Below are positions 11,929 to 24,175 of a stretch of 64,000 bases of DNA, piece by piece (the stretch's first letter is position 1; each line of letters begins with the position of its first letter). The position numbers were made by a program, and so were the translations under genes. Origin of the DNA: Cacajao melanocephalus (Eukaryota > Chordata > Mammalia > Primates > Pitheciidae); the NCBI GenBank assembly GCA_963573385.1, contig CAUYLG010048290.1, forward strand, positions 28,495 to 92,494. The letters are read 5' to 3'. Under the pieces are notes generated by a model, which was not told the origin of the DNA, searched no databases, and saw nothing but the letters and a program-made list of their open reading frames with translations.

Positions 11929-12101
11929 CAGAGGCACTGGGTCTTATCCCTAGCTGCATATGAGAAACACCCTGGAGATTTAACAACTATTTATGTCCGG
12001 ATTTTTCTGCAGACCATTTAAATCAATCATTCTGAAGAACTGTCTAGAGCATCTATATCTTTTCAAGGTTTCCTCCTAATTGTCAAGGTTAAAAACCAAT
12101 T
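11929..12101. mobile_element. Short non-autonomous hAT-type element
   Basis: The left end resembles a cagtggttctcaaccctggc terminus followed by a degraded gcacattagaatcacctggg-like block. The right end (caaggttaaaaaccaa) reads as the decayed inverted complement. The palindromic layout and about 170-bp size fit a hAT MITE. I cannot fix the family. Confidence 0.5.
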
Positions 12102-12104
12102 ATC

Positions 12105-12696
12105 TAAGTTCTCACAGTGTGTTCCAGGGACCCCTAGGGGTTCTTTAGATGCTTTCATTGGTACATAGATAAAAATTATTTTTATTCTAATGCTGATATT
12201 TTATTTTCTTCTTTTACTGTCATTTTTGACAAGTATTAGAGTTTCCCAGAACCTAAATTATGGGCCATATCACAGAAAAACTGAAGAAGCAGGTAAAATA
12301 ATGTCATTATTTTCTACTAATAAAGACACTAAAGAGATCTGTAAAACTATAAAACACCACTCCTCCATTTCAAAACTAATTTTTAGTTTTGAAAATATAT
12401 TTTTTATAAAAATATAACTATGTAAGCATATAATGCACTTATTGCTTCTATGTTTAAATAAGTCAATATATAAATATGCTAAATTCTTTATTTCTATTTA
12501 ATTTACTTACATTTTATATTTATATTACTATATAGTCATATAATATAATAATGTTATATTTATTTAATTTTATAAAAAGTATTTCTTCAATTTCTAGTCT
12601 GCTAAAAATATAACTACATATAAAAAGTAATTTTTCTGTCCTCTAAAATTTTTAAGTGTAGAAAGGAATTCTGATAATAAAATGCTAAAACCACTG
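12105..12696 (+). mobile_element. Zaphod-type hAT-Tip100 element, internally deleted
   Basis: The 5' part (ccagggacccctaggggttc) and the 3' part match the two ends of the Zaphod transposon as I recall it. The 3' part includes the transposase C-terminal coding region around 12290-12365 (ACTAAAGAGATCTGTAAAAC), the AT-rich 3' UTR and the aaaccactg terminus at 12696. Most of the transposase gene is missing. A small open frame (12190-12417) covers the remaining coding part and is not a host gene. Confidence 0.68.
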
Positions 12697-13944
12697 ATCT
12701 AATTTTATATGTGTAAGCCTAACCAGGTAGCAGAAACAATACAATATCCTCTAATCCCATATTTCCTCTTGTCCTTCATGATTTCTGGAAAGTTGCTTAC
12801 TTTACACAGAGATCTGTTGCCTACATTTGCTGTGATTTCTGGTTAAATTCTATGAGAATAAGTTTTTTCTTTTACCTCATTTTTGTCTACAAATTATAAT
12901 TTGTCATATAGTTTTATATATAGTTTTCTGCTATATAAAAAAGATCAATATTCTAAACAACTGACCTGCTCTGGCACATGCAGCATTTTAGTCTATTGCT
13001 GTAGCTCTTTTTAGCATTAGTTGAGTAGGATATGAATGAATGTAATAAGCCTGATTCATGTGTTAAAGTTTCATGAATATGAGATGGTCCTAAAATTGAT
13101 TTTAATAAGTAGAAATCATGAACAGTTTGAGGGCCATAGATATAAAACCCAAATTTAAATAAATATTCAAATAGGATCTTAATCTTTTATTTACAAGTCT
13201 ATAATTTGAGATCAAGAAACAATGCCAAAGAATTCTGGATGATACTAATTATCTGAAATTTATAGAGCCAGTCTGTTTTTGTCTTGTACTCTTCAATGTT
13301 AATTGGAAGAATTTCATAGAACACAGAAAATATTTTTATAAAAGCAAACAATGTGAAAGTAGTCTAATTGTCTATTTAATTATATATTTTTTATAATTAT
13401 AACATGTCACTTCTGAGTTGATAGTTAATATAGAAATATCCAATATGAAGTATAGTTTTTTGGTTTCAATGTTTTTTGAACTTATTTACTCCATTAAATT
13501 TTTCTTAGGCCATCCATTTAATTTTTTTGTTGCATTTTATAAATAACAGTGTTTTATGTATAAAAGATGCTGAGATAAATTATTTGCTATCACTTGCAAT
13601 TTGATTAAGGATGTTTTCTACTCATTTTGAGAATTTTATGTCTTCTTGGTGCCTTAAGATGCTTTTTAATTTTTAAATGTAATTGTTCTATGTTGTTTTA
13701 TAATATTGTATAGTAGAAATTAAATTCAAAGATAACTGAATTAAGTTTTAAAGTTATAATGTAATAAAACACAGCTGGGAGGAAAACAAATTCTGCATCA
13801 CTGATTTAATGGAAAACTGAATTGGGTATCATTGTTAATAAGCATAGTCTTACTAAAATAACTAGTGCAGAAATTCTATTCATATTATGGAGCCTTAGAA
13901 CAATACAAATGATGTATAATGAAATTCTTGTCTAAAATTTGTAT
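12697..13944. other. Unannotated AT-rich DNA
   Basis: About 1.2 kb without a recognised repeat, exon or open frame of note. Confidence 0.55.
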
Positions 13945-14060
13945 GATGATAATTCAATAAATTTATATTGAACAATTGGCTTGGTCTATGCATTACACTA
14001 AGCACGAGAAATTCAGAAATAAATAAAATGTTATATTTACCCTCAGTTTACTGTCTTTCC
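13945..14060 (-). mobile_element. L2/MIR3-type 3' end fragment
   Basis: attcaataaatttatattga, then ttggtctatgcattacact and aagcac, matches the reversed L2 3' end pattern (tattgagcacctactatgtg-like). It is diverged, as expected for this old family. Confidence 0.6.
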
Positions 14061-14654
14061 TTGTAATGGTTTGTTATCTAACCCCAGACATGTATTCACA
14101 ACTTCTCCTAGCTTTCTCTATGGGATATCTAAAGCTTGAATAGAATAATAATCTCAATTCCTCATCATGTATAGTTTAAATATTTTCATTTATCTAGGAA
14201 AAAACATGTAGCCACTTTCTCTCTTGATTCTTTCCCTCTTGATTCTTTCCCTCACTGAAAAAGTAATCATTATTGACTGAAGGTTGCCAGGAAATAGTAT
14301 GTTCAATCCTTTCTGCTTTTTTAAATAACTTTTCTTTAGAGAATATAAAAAGTCAAGGAATTAATCACTCAACTAAATTAAATAACTTTTAAACTTCCTT
14401 ATTAGCTATTTTAATTAAGTAGATTGTGGAACAGTGGATGAAGAGAAAATTGCTAAAGACCATGCAAGATTTATAGAGAAACAAGAATCAAGTAAAGAGG
14501 GTAAAGAGTGAAAATTGGCATTATGGGCCGCTTTAAAATTTGATTACAAAATTGTTCTTCAATTATTTTTAGGCATTGTTTTTTATAATTTACTAATTTG
14601 TAATGGGGAAATAGACTATTGTTAAACTTCTATCAACTTCTAAATTTGGGTAGC
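14061..14654. other. Unannotated AT-rich DNA with a 15-bp tandem repeat
   Basis: The only structure seen is ctcttgattctttcc, repeated exactly at 14221-14235 and 14236-14250. Confidence 0.6.
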
Positions 14655-14713
14655 AAGGTTTTTTTTTTTTTGTTTTCTTTTGTTTTTTTTTGTTTTTGTT
14701 TTTGTTTTTAAGA
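14655..14713. repeat. T-rich / (TTTTTG)n simple repeat
   Basis: A run of T interrupted by single G or C residues. No Alu or L1 body joins it directly, so its source is uncertain. Confidence 0.85.
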
Positions 14714-14939
14714 AAAACCTTCAAATCTAAAATAGAATTTTAAATATCAGGTATTGCTTTGAGGAGAGTGGGATTATTGGAGTCTGGCAGTTTGAAAGAC
14801 AAAAATTGTACCTGGGAAAAGGTATCATTTGTATTTTTTAGGATAATGCAGCATCAGAAAAAATAGAATTGATTTTTTTTTTATTTCAAAGACAATCCTG
14901 GTTCACTGGACTATCCAATGTATAATCCCCAATAATTGT

Positions 14940-15181
14940 AATACTCACAATTGTTACAAAGAGAATAAAATACCTAGGAATAAAACTTACAAGGGATGTG
15001 GAGGATCTCTTCAAGGAAAGCTACAAACCACTGCTCAGGGAAATTAGAAAAGACACAAACAAATGGAAAACCATTCCATGCTCATAGATAGAAAGAATCA
15101 ATATTGTGAAAATGGCCATGCTGCCCAAAGTAATTTACAGATTCAACACTATCCTCATCAAGCTACCATTGATTTTCTTAA
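14940..15181 (+). mobile_element. Internal L1 ORF2 fragment
   Basis: About 240 bp match the late RT/post-RT part of L1 ORF2 (aagagaataaaatacctagg, acaaatggaaaaccattcca, aaaatggccatgctgccca). It has neither 5' nor 3' element ends nor a poly(A) tail, so it is a decayed or deletion-bounded piece. The same L1 segment occurs again at 15960-16150 and 49010-49240 in other copies. Confidence 0.88.
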
Positions 15182-15779
15182 TATTATGTTTTTAACTTTT
15201 TAATCTCACATGTCTTTCAAAGTATCTGGGTTAGGGGTGAGTAAGGAATCAATAAATGCTCACCAATCACATAAAGCATAAAAAGCAGCAAATAAAAGTC
15301 AGTAAATTGAGAATCTCAAAGCTCTCCATTGGTAGGAGGAGTTACAGGTAAAAGAAGATGGCAGGAGTTAAATAGATATTAATAACACCTATAAAGTTAT
15401 TATGGAGTTACCATGTTGATCTAATCACAAGGCAGGAAGCTGGATGGACTATAATACTAGGTACAATCAGGAATCAGATAGACTGTCTCTTGCAGAAGTA
15501 GACTTGACTGACATATTTGTTAAGGAATGGTAAGACTAAAGAAACATTTTTTTCCCCCTCAGAGGAGCTTCCAAGCTATTTATTACAAGTGTGACTGAAT
15601 ATTCTATAAATAAATAAATAAGTATTCAGTCAAAGATTTTGAAGAACTGATGTGTAAACAAAGTTAAAACCTTTTACCGTGGAATATTTTACAGCTATGC
15701 TATAGGCACTGGAAATCTCTAAAACAACAAAACAATTATCCCAAAAGATTAATTAACATCCCACAAAATATTGTACCAT
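15182..15779. other. Unannotated DNA between two L1 fragments
   Basis: I see no recognised family. A short (AAAT)n tract lies near 15606-15620. Confidence 0.5.
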
Positions 15780-17651
15780 GAATGCACTTTTAAATCTCCT
15801 AGATCTAATAACTGTAGCTAAGTTTCAGCATACAAAATGAGTGTATAAAAATTAGTAGCATTTCTATACATCATAACCTTCAAGCTGAGAGACAAATCAA
15901 GAACACGGTCCCACTCACAGTAGCCACAAAAAGAATAAAACATCTAAAAATATATCTGACCAGGGAGGCAAAAGGCCTCTACAACAAGAATTACAAAATA
16001 CTACTGAAAGAAATCAAACATAACACAAACAAATGGAAAAACATTCCATGCCCATAGATAGGAAGGATCAATATTGTTAAAATAATCATACTGCCCAAAG
16101 CAATGTACAGATATACTGCTATTCCTATCAAATTACCAATGACATTTTTTACCAAGTTATATAAAACTTCCCTAAAATTCATTTGAAGCCAAAAAGATTC
16201 CAAATAGCCAAGGCAATCCTAAGCAAAAAGAACAAAGGTGGGGGCATCATATTACCTCACTTCAACTATAAAACAAGGCTCCAGTAACTAAAAAGCATTG
16301 TATATAAACTGACACACAGACCAATGGAACATGTTAGAGAACCCAGACAAAATTGGCAATAGCAAGAACTCAGACGAAGCTGACAATAACAAGCAATGTA
16401 GAAAGGACTCCAAATTCAATAAATGGTGCTGGGATACTGGGATAACCGGCTGGCCATATGTAGATTGAAACTAGATTCCTACATCTTACCATATAGAAAA
16501 ATCAACTCGAGATGGATTAAAGACTTAAATATAAAACCTACAACTGTAAAAATCCAAGAAGAAAATCTAGGAACTACCATTTTGGATATAGGCTCTGACA
16601 AATACTTTATAATGAAGGCTCCAAAAGCAGCTGCAACAAAACTAAAATTTGACAAGTGAAACTTAAGAGCTTTTACACAGCAAAATAAACAATTTGCAGA
16701 GTAAACAGAAAACCTAAGGATAGGAGCAAACATTTGCAAACTCTGCATCTGACAATGGTCTAACATCCAGAATCTGTAAGGAATTTAAGCAAATTAACAA
16801 GCAAAAAACAGCCTCATTACAACACCAGCAAAGAACATGAAAAGACACTTCTCAAAAGACATACATGTGGTCAACAAGCATAGGAAAAAATGCTTACCAT
16901 CACTAGTCATTAAGGAAATGCAAATTAGAACCACAATGAAATACCATCTCACACTAGTCAGAATGTCTATTACTAGAAAGTGAAAAAGTAACAGATGCCT
17001 GTGAGGTTGCAGAGAAAAGAAAACACTTATATCCTGCTGGTAGGAGTGTAAATTACTTCAGCCACTGTGAAAAGCAGTCTGGGGATTTCTTAAAGAACAT
17101 AAAATAGAACTACTCTTCAACTGAGAAGTCTCATTACTGGGTGTATATACCTAAAAGAAAATAATTATTCTACCATAAAGACACATGCTTGTACATGTTC
17201 ATTGCAGTACCATTCACAACAGCAAAGACATGCAATCCACCTAGATGCCCATCAGTGGTAGACTGCATAAAGAAAATCTTGTGCATATGCAGAACACTAC
17301 ACAGTCATAAAAACGAACAAAATCATGTCCTTTACAGCAACTTGGATGGAGCTGAAGGCCATTAGTCTAATCAAATTAAAACAGAAACAGAAAACCAAAT
17401 ACCACATATTCTCACTTATAAGTGGGAGCTAAAAATTGATTAGACATGGACACAGAGAAGGGAACAGCAGACACTAGGACCTACTTGACGGCGCAGGATA
17501 GGAAGAGAATGGATACAAAAAACTACCTATCAGGTACTATGCTTATTACTTGGGTGCCGAAATAGTCTGTATACCAAACATCCAAAACGTACAATTTATC
17601 CATGTAACAAACCTGCAAATGTACCCTTGGAATTTAAAATAAAAGTTTGAA
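15780..17651 (+). mobile_element. 5'-truncated older L1: ORF2 3' half and 3' UTR
   Basis: Similarity begins in mid-ORF2 (tctcctagatctaataactg) and runs through the C-terminal coding part and 3' UTR to aatttaaaataaaagtttga at 17651. Divergence is higher than in the L1 copies at 46-50 kb and 62-64 kb, suggesting L1MA/early L1PB age. A 78-codon open piece (16423-16659) is an ORF2 C-terminal remnant with RWIKDLN and LGTTILDIG motifs. Confidence 0.9.
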
Positions 17652-17965
17652 AATAAGTGAAAGCTTTCTACTATTGTAGAATAACAAAATAATTATTAAA
17701 ATATAAGTAAAATTTAAACAAATTTAAACTGTTAATTTATAGTCAATGAATCTGTGATCAAATTGGCATAACCTTTTAATGCAATTTAACCCCTCTAAGC
17801 AAGTTAGATTACTCAACCAATAAATGGTCACAAAACATGTGTGTCTCAGAACTGCGTAACGTTTAATGAGAGAGTACACTTTATATGTCTAATCAATAGT
17901 GGAAGGACTAGATACTATAAGAAGCAAATCTACTATCTGAGGCAGAAAAGGGAATCAACTAATAT
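17652..17965. other. Unannotated DNA
   Basis: About 310 bp with no recognised repeat. An open frame of 80 codons starting at 17841 runs into the LTR and is not a gene. Confidence 0.5.
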
Positions 17966-18485
17966 TGTTACAGGAAAGGGGTTCCGATCCAGACACCTAG
18001 AGAGGGTTCTGCAATCTCATGCAAGAAAGAATTCAGGGCAACTTCACAGTGCAAAGCAAATGCAAGTTTTATTAAGAAAATAAAGTGGTGAAAGACAGCT
18101 ACTCCATAGACAGAATAGGATGTTCCTGACAATAAGAGGAGGAATGCATCTACCCTGGGTACAATGCTTGTATATATGGTAAGATGTGTTCTGCTACAAG
18201 GGTTTGTGATAAAGGCTTAATTTTTTAAATTACTATATTTTGCAAGAATTGATATTACTATCTTTAAAGCAAAATTAGGAATGCCTTTCTTCTCCAAATA
18301 TCAGGTTATCTGTACACTCCCAAGTCTGGCTCTTTTTAGTAAATGTTGTTAATTTGTTTCCTTACATGTAAACATCTAAAGGCTAGGAATGTCTAACTTT
18401 CTGAAAATGCAGCCTGGCAAGTCTCACCCCCATATTCCTAGCCCTCATTCAAAATGGAGTCACTCTGGTTTGAAGGCCTCTGACA
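17966..18485 (-). mobile_element. Solo LTR of a class I ERV, reverse orientation
   Basis: In reverse complement the segment starts TGTCAGAGGCCTTC and ends CCTGTAACA. AATAAA (complement of 18067-18072) lies near the 3' side, followed by the conserved gaattctttcttgcat block. Both flanks are atat (17962-17965 and 18486-18489), a perfect 4-bp target duplication. No internal sequence is present, so it is a solo LTR left by recombination. The family name is not resolved. Confidence 0.82.
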
Positions 18486-19434
18486 ATATGGCCATGGACA
18501 AGAGACGGGGTAGTCTCTCCAGTGAAGGCTGAGCAATGTCTAGACAACTACTCTGCAATCCTTACCATAATATCTCATTAGCCTCCAATGTTATCAAACT
18601 TTCCCAGCAATGGGACTTGTATTTTTAGTAAGTCTTTCAAATATCACTTAAATCTTTCAGGCTCCCTTGGCATATGCCTCAACATTTCCTCCCCCATAAC
18701 TTAATAACCATGCCTTTCTAATTCCCCTAGAAATATGCTTTCTTCAACATTTCTTTCTCTTCATACACATAAACTACAAAACCTATAACCCAAAGTATTA
18801 GCAAGCACAAGGATGACAAAAAATTAAAAAAGAAATTTCTCTTTCTTGGTGGCAAAGAAGGAATTGATCTTTAAACACTCCAAAACAACAAGAAATAATA
18901 TAAACATTTAATCAGTAAAATAAGTCCCCATATAAACAATATAAAATTTATTACTTTTTCACACGTGGACATGAAGTAGTTATTGAGGTAGGACTAGTTA
19001 TGTGAGTAGAGGCTATTAGTGTGTATAGACAGGAAGAGTCAACATGTAAAAAAATAAGCTTGATCCTGACTTCTGATTCCTAAACCAGTAGTTCTTATCT
19101 CTCTCTATTCCTTGAAATTAACAAATTTGCAGAGCTTTAAAAATGCCAGCAATCAAGACAACCCAAGTAAATTAAATAAGAGTTACTAGAGATGGGATAT
19201 TGGAATTGGTATTTAAAAATATATATATCCTCAGGTATTTTCAACTTGCACTACTAAACTAGGGTATACTGTAACTATATTCGAAGTAATTATTTTACCG
19301 ACTAAAAGTTTGTTTAGAAGAGGGTTGCTATGCAAATTAAGTGATTTAAATAGCACAATGAGCACAGTTGATATTATCTTTTGTAAAATCTCTGGGGAAA
19401 CAAGAATTGGGATCAGAAAAATGGGAGTAAAGTC
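18486..19434. other. Unannotated DNA
   Basis: No gene or named repeat was seen apart from short AT-rich tracts. Confidence 0.5.
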
Positions 19435-19590
19435 TTGAATTTTCTACTTACAAGTATATGAAAGTGATAATCTTTTTACGTTCTGTAACTCAGTTTTCTT
19501 ATCTGTAAAACCAGAAAAAAATCACCTTCCTTACAAAATGATCTCAAATAAACTTAGAACATATGCCTTGCAAAAATGTTATTTGAAAGC
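19435..19590 (+). mobile_element. MIR SINE fragment
   Basis: A core of ctgtaactcagttttcttatctgtaaaa with downstream cttacaaaatgatctcaaat and gaacatatgccttgca follows the MIR core order (cagtttcctcatctgtaaaa-like). Confidence 0.6.
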
Positions 19591-21367
19591 AGTAGTCACA
19601 TATTAGTTGTTTTACTGATATTCACACACCTATAGTTTCAGTGTATTATTAGGAGATTAGGCCTTTTTCAATTTCTTGTAATCTCTGATAGGTACCCTTC
19701 AGTTAATGACAGAAGTGTGATGAAATATTTTCTAAACATAGCTATGAACAAAATAGTATTTTATAATTCAAATATTCTCTTTCTAAAGTACAAACAAATG
19801 TAAACATCTAGAACATAAATTCAAATAATAATAAATCTATTTGCTCAAAACAAAATTATTATGTATTTTAGGAATGTCTCCCAAACGTTCAACAGCCTCA
19901 AAATTCTCAAATTCAGAGTATCAGTATTGACAGGTTTTTGTTGTTATTGTTCTGTTTAATTATTCCTCTTGCCTTCAATGGTGAGGTTTAATTGGTAGGC
20001 AGAAATGAAATAGCTCTCATTGTAAAAGTCAATAGGTATATAGGAAAAGGAAGACAGATAATTCTTTCCATTTTTCTTTTCCTAACACATTAGATAATTA
20101 CTTACATCTCTTCTATTAAAGCCATCAGACAAGTTTACTGATTGAGAACCAAATGTAAATCAATAACAGAAATACTTTCACTTGTTTTAATAAACAAAGT
20201 CCTTTAAAACACACAAACCATGTTAGAGCTATTAAACATTGCGGCTTCCCTTAATTTATTCTTCACTTGGCTGTCTGAAAAGAGTTAATTGGGATTATTT
20301 AAATTCCTGTTCTTATACCTCCTACCTAGTCTTCTCCTAGCTATGACCTTGAGAAAGTACTGTAACCTGACCAGGCCACACTTTCTCCACAGCAAAATTA
20401 AAACAGTCATATATGCCTTTTGTTGTCTCTAACTAGAAAATAAAATACTGTTTTTGAATGTGCATGGCAAACTCTAAAGTGATACATAATGTGACATTAA
20501 CGTTTTGTGTTCTTTGCTGCTTGTCTTTTCCTTTTGTAAAACAAAATAAATGTTGTTATAGACAGCTTTTCAGAAGGTATTAGCAGGACAACTGACAGCT
20601 ACATAGCATCTTTGGCTGTAATGTAATGCTATTATAACACGTACACTTTCACCTTGAAAATTGTTCTTGTTCTTAAGAAGTCAAAAATTTGAAGATTTGT
20701 TCTTACAGAAATAATGATGCATTACTCTGACATTTATACACATCTGCTATTGATTATAGGACTTACTGTAATAGGTTTTCTTCAGTCAGCTACATGAATG
20801 TATATATTTGTTAACTGTGAAACAAATTATCCCTTAACATCCACTATAGTCTTATTAGCTTTTAATATACAGGTATGAAAGAAAACAGGCTTTGTCTTGT
20901 CGTTAGGATGTAGAAACATTTAACAGATCATCACTTCTAGTAACAATTAGAACAAAGTGAGTACATCTCAACATCATGGTTATTATTTCTAATTTATGTT
21001 TAAAATCAAATAGCTGATGATGCAAGGAAACATAAATAAATGAAATTTAAGAAAGTGACAAGTCCTTTTTAAGAGGGAAGAACATAGTGGACCTTTCCAT
21101 TTCTTAGAGTGGTGAATTGAAAAGTACCATAGAAATGTTTAAGCAGAAAGCAATCTATTTAACATTCAACAGTCATGTGTAGCAGCACTGGTGAATTAGA
21201 ACACTAACAATCTAGTGTTAGTGTATTTTACATGTGGCCTAAGACAATTCTTCTTCCAATGTGGCTATGGGAAGCGAAAATAATGGCTTCCTGCCTTAAA
21301 CTATAAAAAATTAATGAAAAGATCTCGTGGAAAAGATGAACAATATTTGTGAAAGCAAAAATACTCT
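19591..21367. other. Mostly unannotated DNA with a possible MIR core
   Basis: The interval 20335-20430 (ctatgaccttgagaaagta, cacactttctccacagcaaa) may be a decayed MIR. The rest has no recognised family. Some of it (20220-20780) is less A/T-monotonous than the surroundings. Confidence 0.45.
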
Positions 21368-22089
21368 TGAAGGAATATCTTCTCTTTCTGGGTCCACAAG
21401 GGGGCGTAGTTTTAAAGGCAAGAACTTCCCAGCGCCATGCCCCTCTACCATCTCTCTCCATCCAGGAGATTTAAAGGTTTATGTTTGAATTTCACGAGCC
21501 CGGGAAGAAACTAAGAGTCAATCACCCCAGAGGAAGTTCTAAGGAACTCTTTTCATTGCCAGGGGTCTTAGAGAAGGTGGGGGTTCCTCCCAGGTTAAAA
21601 GTCTCCTTCTTCCACACCCCTTGGGATTCCATGTTTGGGTCCCCTTCTGCAAACACTCACTGGTGGAAGCTGCTTTTCCTCTCCTAAACTCCACCTCTCT
21701 CTCTCTCTCTCTCTCTCTCAGTTCCCTTCCACTTAGTGTGGACGCTGTCTTTCCTCTCCTGGATTCCATCTTTCTGGATTCTCTCACTCAGTGTGAGAGG
21801 AACTTTACTTCTCTGAGTTTCCCCCTCTGGGAGCCCTTCTCACTCAGTGTTGAGCAGCTTTTCTTTCAGTCCCTCAGTGTGAGAGTTAGCTGTTTCTCTC
21901 TCCTTCTCCTTTTTCTCTCTCTGCTTTAAATAAATCACTTTCTACAACGCCTCTTCAGTCCGGCATTTACTGCGCACTGCACTGTGGTCCCCTCTCTCAT
22001 TCTTGAGGGGGCAGGAGACCAATAACCTGGAGAAACGTCCTCTCAGGGGAGCTGAGGGCACCCTGAACCCCTGAACCCCAATTATAACA
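21368..22089 (+). mobile_element. Probable solo LTR of a class I ERV
   Basis: The block is GC- and pyrimidine-rich against AT-rich flanks. It has TG at 21368 and CA at 22088-22089, flanked by ctct on both sides (21364-21367 and 22090-22093). AATAAA (about 21928-21933) is followed by a short U5-like segment, as expected of an LTR polyadenylation region. A (CT)n run lies inside at 21695-21719. I cannot name the family. Both strands show open frames of 68-102 codons that are low-complexity artefacts. Confidence 0.65.
21695..21719. repeat. (CT)n microsatellite inside the LTR
   Basis: About 12 uninterrupted CT dinucleotides. Confidence 0.95.
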
Positions 22090-22289
22090 CTCTTAGTGGA
22101 GAAATGACAATTCTAAAAAGGAGTTAAATGAAAATGTCTGAAATAAAAAAATAATAATGTCAGAAATGAAGAATGTATTTAATTTATTTAAAAATAGACT
22201 AGATAAGGTAGGAGAAATAATCAATGACTTTTAAATGTTTAATAGTATACAAATTCTACCTAGGAAGGAGCAAAACCTTTAGGTTACAA

Positions 22290-23230
22290 AAACATGAGTT
22301 ATTAGGAAAAAGCATACATTAAATTTCAGCAAAATTATATATGGTTATTTTCTAAAAAAACACCATAAAGAAAATTATCAGGAAAGCTATAGATGAGAGC
22401 AAATATTTGCAATACTTATGTCTATTTAGAATTTGTATCCTGACTATAAAAGACAAATAATTCAATTAAAATATTCAACATATGAGAATGACCAACAAAA
22501 AGATTCTCATTATTAGTTTAGGGAAGTAAAAACTACAATGTGGTACTATTTTATACCCATTAAAATGTTTAAAAAGAAAAAAAAAAAGACTGACAATAGA
22601 AATGGTGGAGAGAATACGAAAAAAATGGAATTCTCGTATTTTTTTTGTGGTAGCGTACAGTGATTCAATCTCTTTAGGGAACTCTCTGGCATTTAGACAT
22701 ACATTCATCCTTTATTCCTGCAATTTCAATGTCAGGAATTTACCCAAGAGAAATAAAATGAAAGTATGTTTATAAGTATGTTTATATCACATTTGTACAA
22801 CAATGTCCCAAAGCGCTTCATTTATAATATCTAAGAGCTTAACTCAAGTGGCCATTAACAGAAGAAAGGATAAACACTTCATGATATAATTATACAATGG
22901 AATACCCCTGAACAAGAAAAAATAGTAAATTAATGGTGCATGCAAAAATGTGGATGAATTTCCAAAACATTTTTGAGTGCAAGAAGTCAAATGCAAAAGA
23001 ATATGCACAATCTGATTTAGTTTATATATGGTCTAACTATAGGCAACAGTAATTTAGATTAGAAAAATCAGAATGTAGTTGTCTTTTCAGAGGATTGACT
23101 GGAAAGGGGTACAAAATAATTGTTTAAAGTTATGGAAATAGTCTATATCTTCTTTTGTGGGGGTGGTGCATGAATGAATACTCTTGTCAAATCTCATTAT
23201 GCTCAGTGTTTTAAAAAGAACAAACATTAA
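22290..23230 (+). mobile_element. Old L1M-type 3' end
   Basis: Diverged but collinear with L1 3' ORF2 and UTR. Markers are a gagagcaaatatttgcaat-like block at 22396, the ggtggagagaa block near 22604, aatttacccaagagaaata near 22736, the ggccattaacagaagaaagg block near 22851 and the acaatggaatacccctgaa block near 22893. It is one of the most decayed L1 copies here. Confidence 0.75.
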
Positions 23231-24034
23231 TTCAGTTTAAGATATATATTTCCTTATTTTCTTCTTTATATAAATATTTTGAAGAAAATACTATATTATT
23301 AAAAATAAAGGCGGAATACAGGGACATAGAGGATTAATAAGGAAAAGGCAGTGGAAATCTATGGCTAGGAAAATAAAAATACAATGTTATCAACAGAATT
23401 CATGTTGAAGTGGTCCTCAGCTCTTACAGCTTGGTTCTTCCCTTATTGAATCTGCATATATTCATATGTCAATGAATCAAATTAACCAAAAATAGCAGTA
23501 ACTCCTATGAATTCAAAGATTCACATCAAGTTTGAAAGGCAAACAGAAAGCTACAAAGCCCGCTTTAGGTCAAGCCATATCATCTTTTCCCTGAATTGTG
23601 AAAATACGACCCTGATCTCAGACTTCCTTTAATAGGCCCTCCAAATTAACCTTTAATTATTGACAGCATGATGACGACATGTCTATGCCTAACTAACACT
23701 TGTCATAGAATCTGTAAGGTGTAAGGGGTAAGTGACATTCTCCGGTAATATATGGATTTCTCCTTTGTATACCTCTGCTTACCTCCAGCTTAATCTCTCA
23801 GATTCTCCTGTGAACCTTCTGTTCTAAGGAAAACCAATTATTTGCTGTTCCACAAAGATATTCTCTTTCACACCTCTTTCTTTGCTCTTCGTCTCCTTTC
23901 CTGTCTGCTCCAAAAAAAAAGTCATCTCATATTTTATATTTAGCGTATTTATAACCTCTTCTAAACTGCAGCCTCTGCTGGAGTCTTCAAGTAGAATGAC
24001 TAACTCTCTTAGTGTTGTCACATTCTTTCTTGTA
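23231..24034. other. Unannotated DNA
   Basis: No recognised repeat or exon; part of 23760-24034 may be an upstream extension of the L2 that follows. Confidence 0.45.
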
Positions 24035-24175
24035 ACTATTACAATATGTATGTATCTTCTCTTACACTCAGGCCCTAAGATCCCTGATGATGGCAACCAT
24101 GTCATATTTATATTTATCTTCTCAGCACTGAGAACACTTCACAGAGAAAATTAATATTTGTTGAAGGAAAGATGA
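24035..24175 (+). mobile_element. L2 3' end fragment
   Basis: ccctgatgatggcaaccatg, ttatcttctcagcactgaga and ttaatatttgttgaaggaa follow the L2 terminal order (ending in an atatttgttgaatgaa-like motif). Confidence 0.65.

Noticed and set aside
21621..21929. 102-codon open frame rich in Ser and Leu
   Set aside because: It is created by the CT-rich composition and (CT)n run of an LTR-like block.
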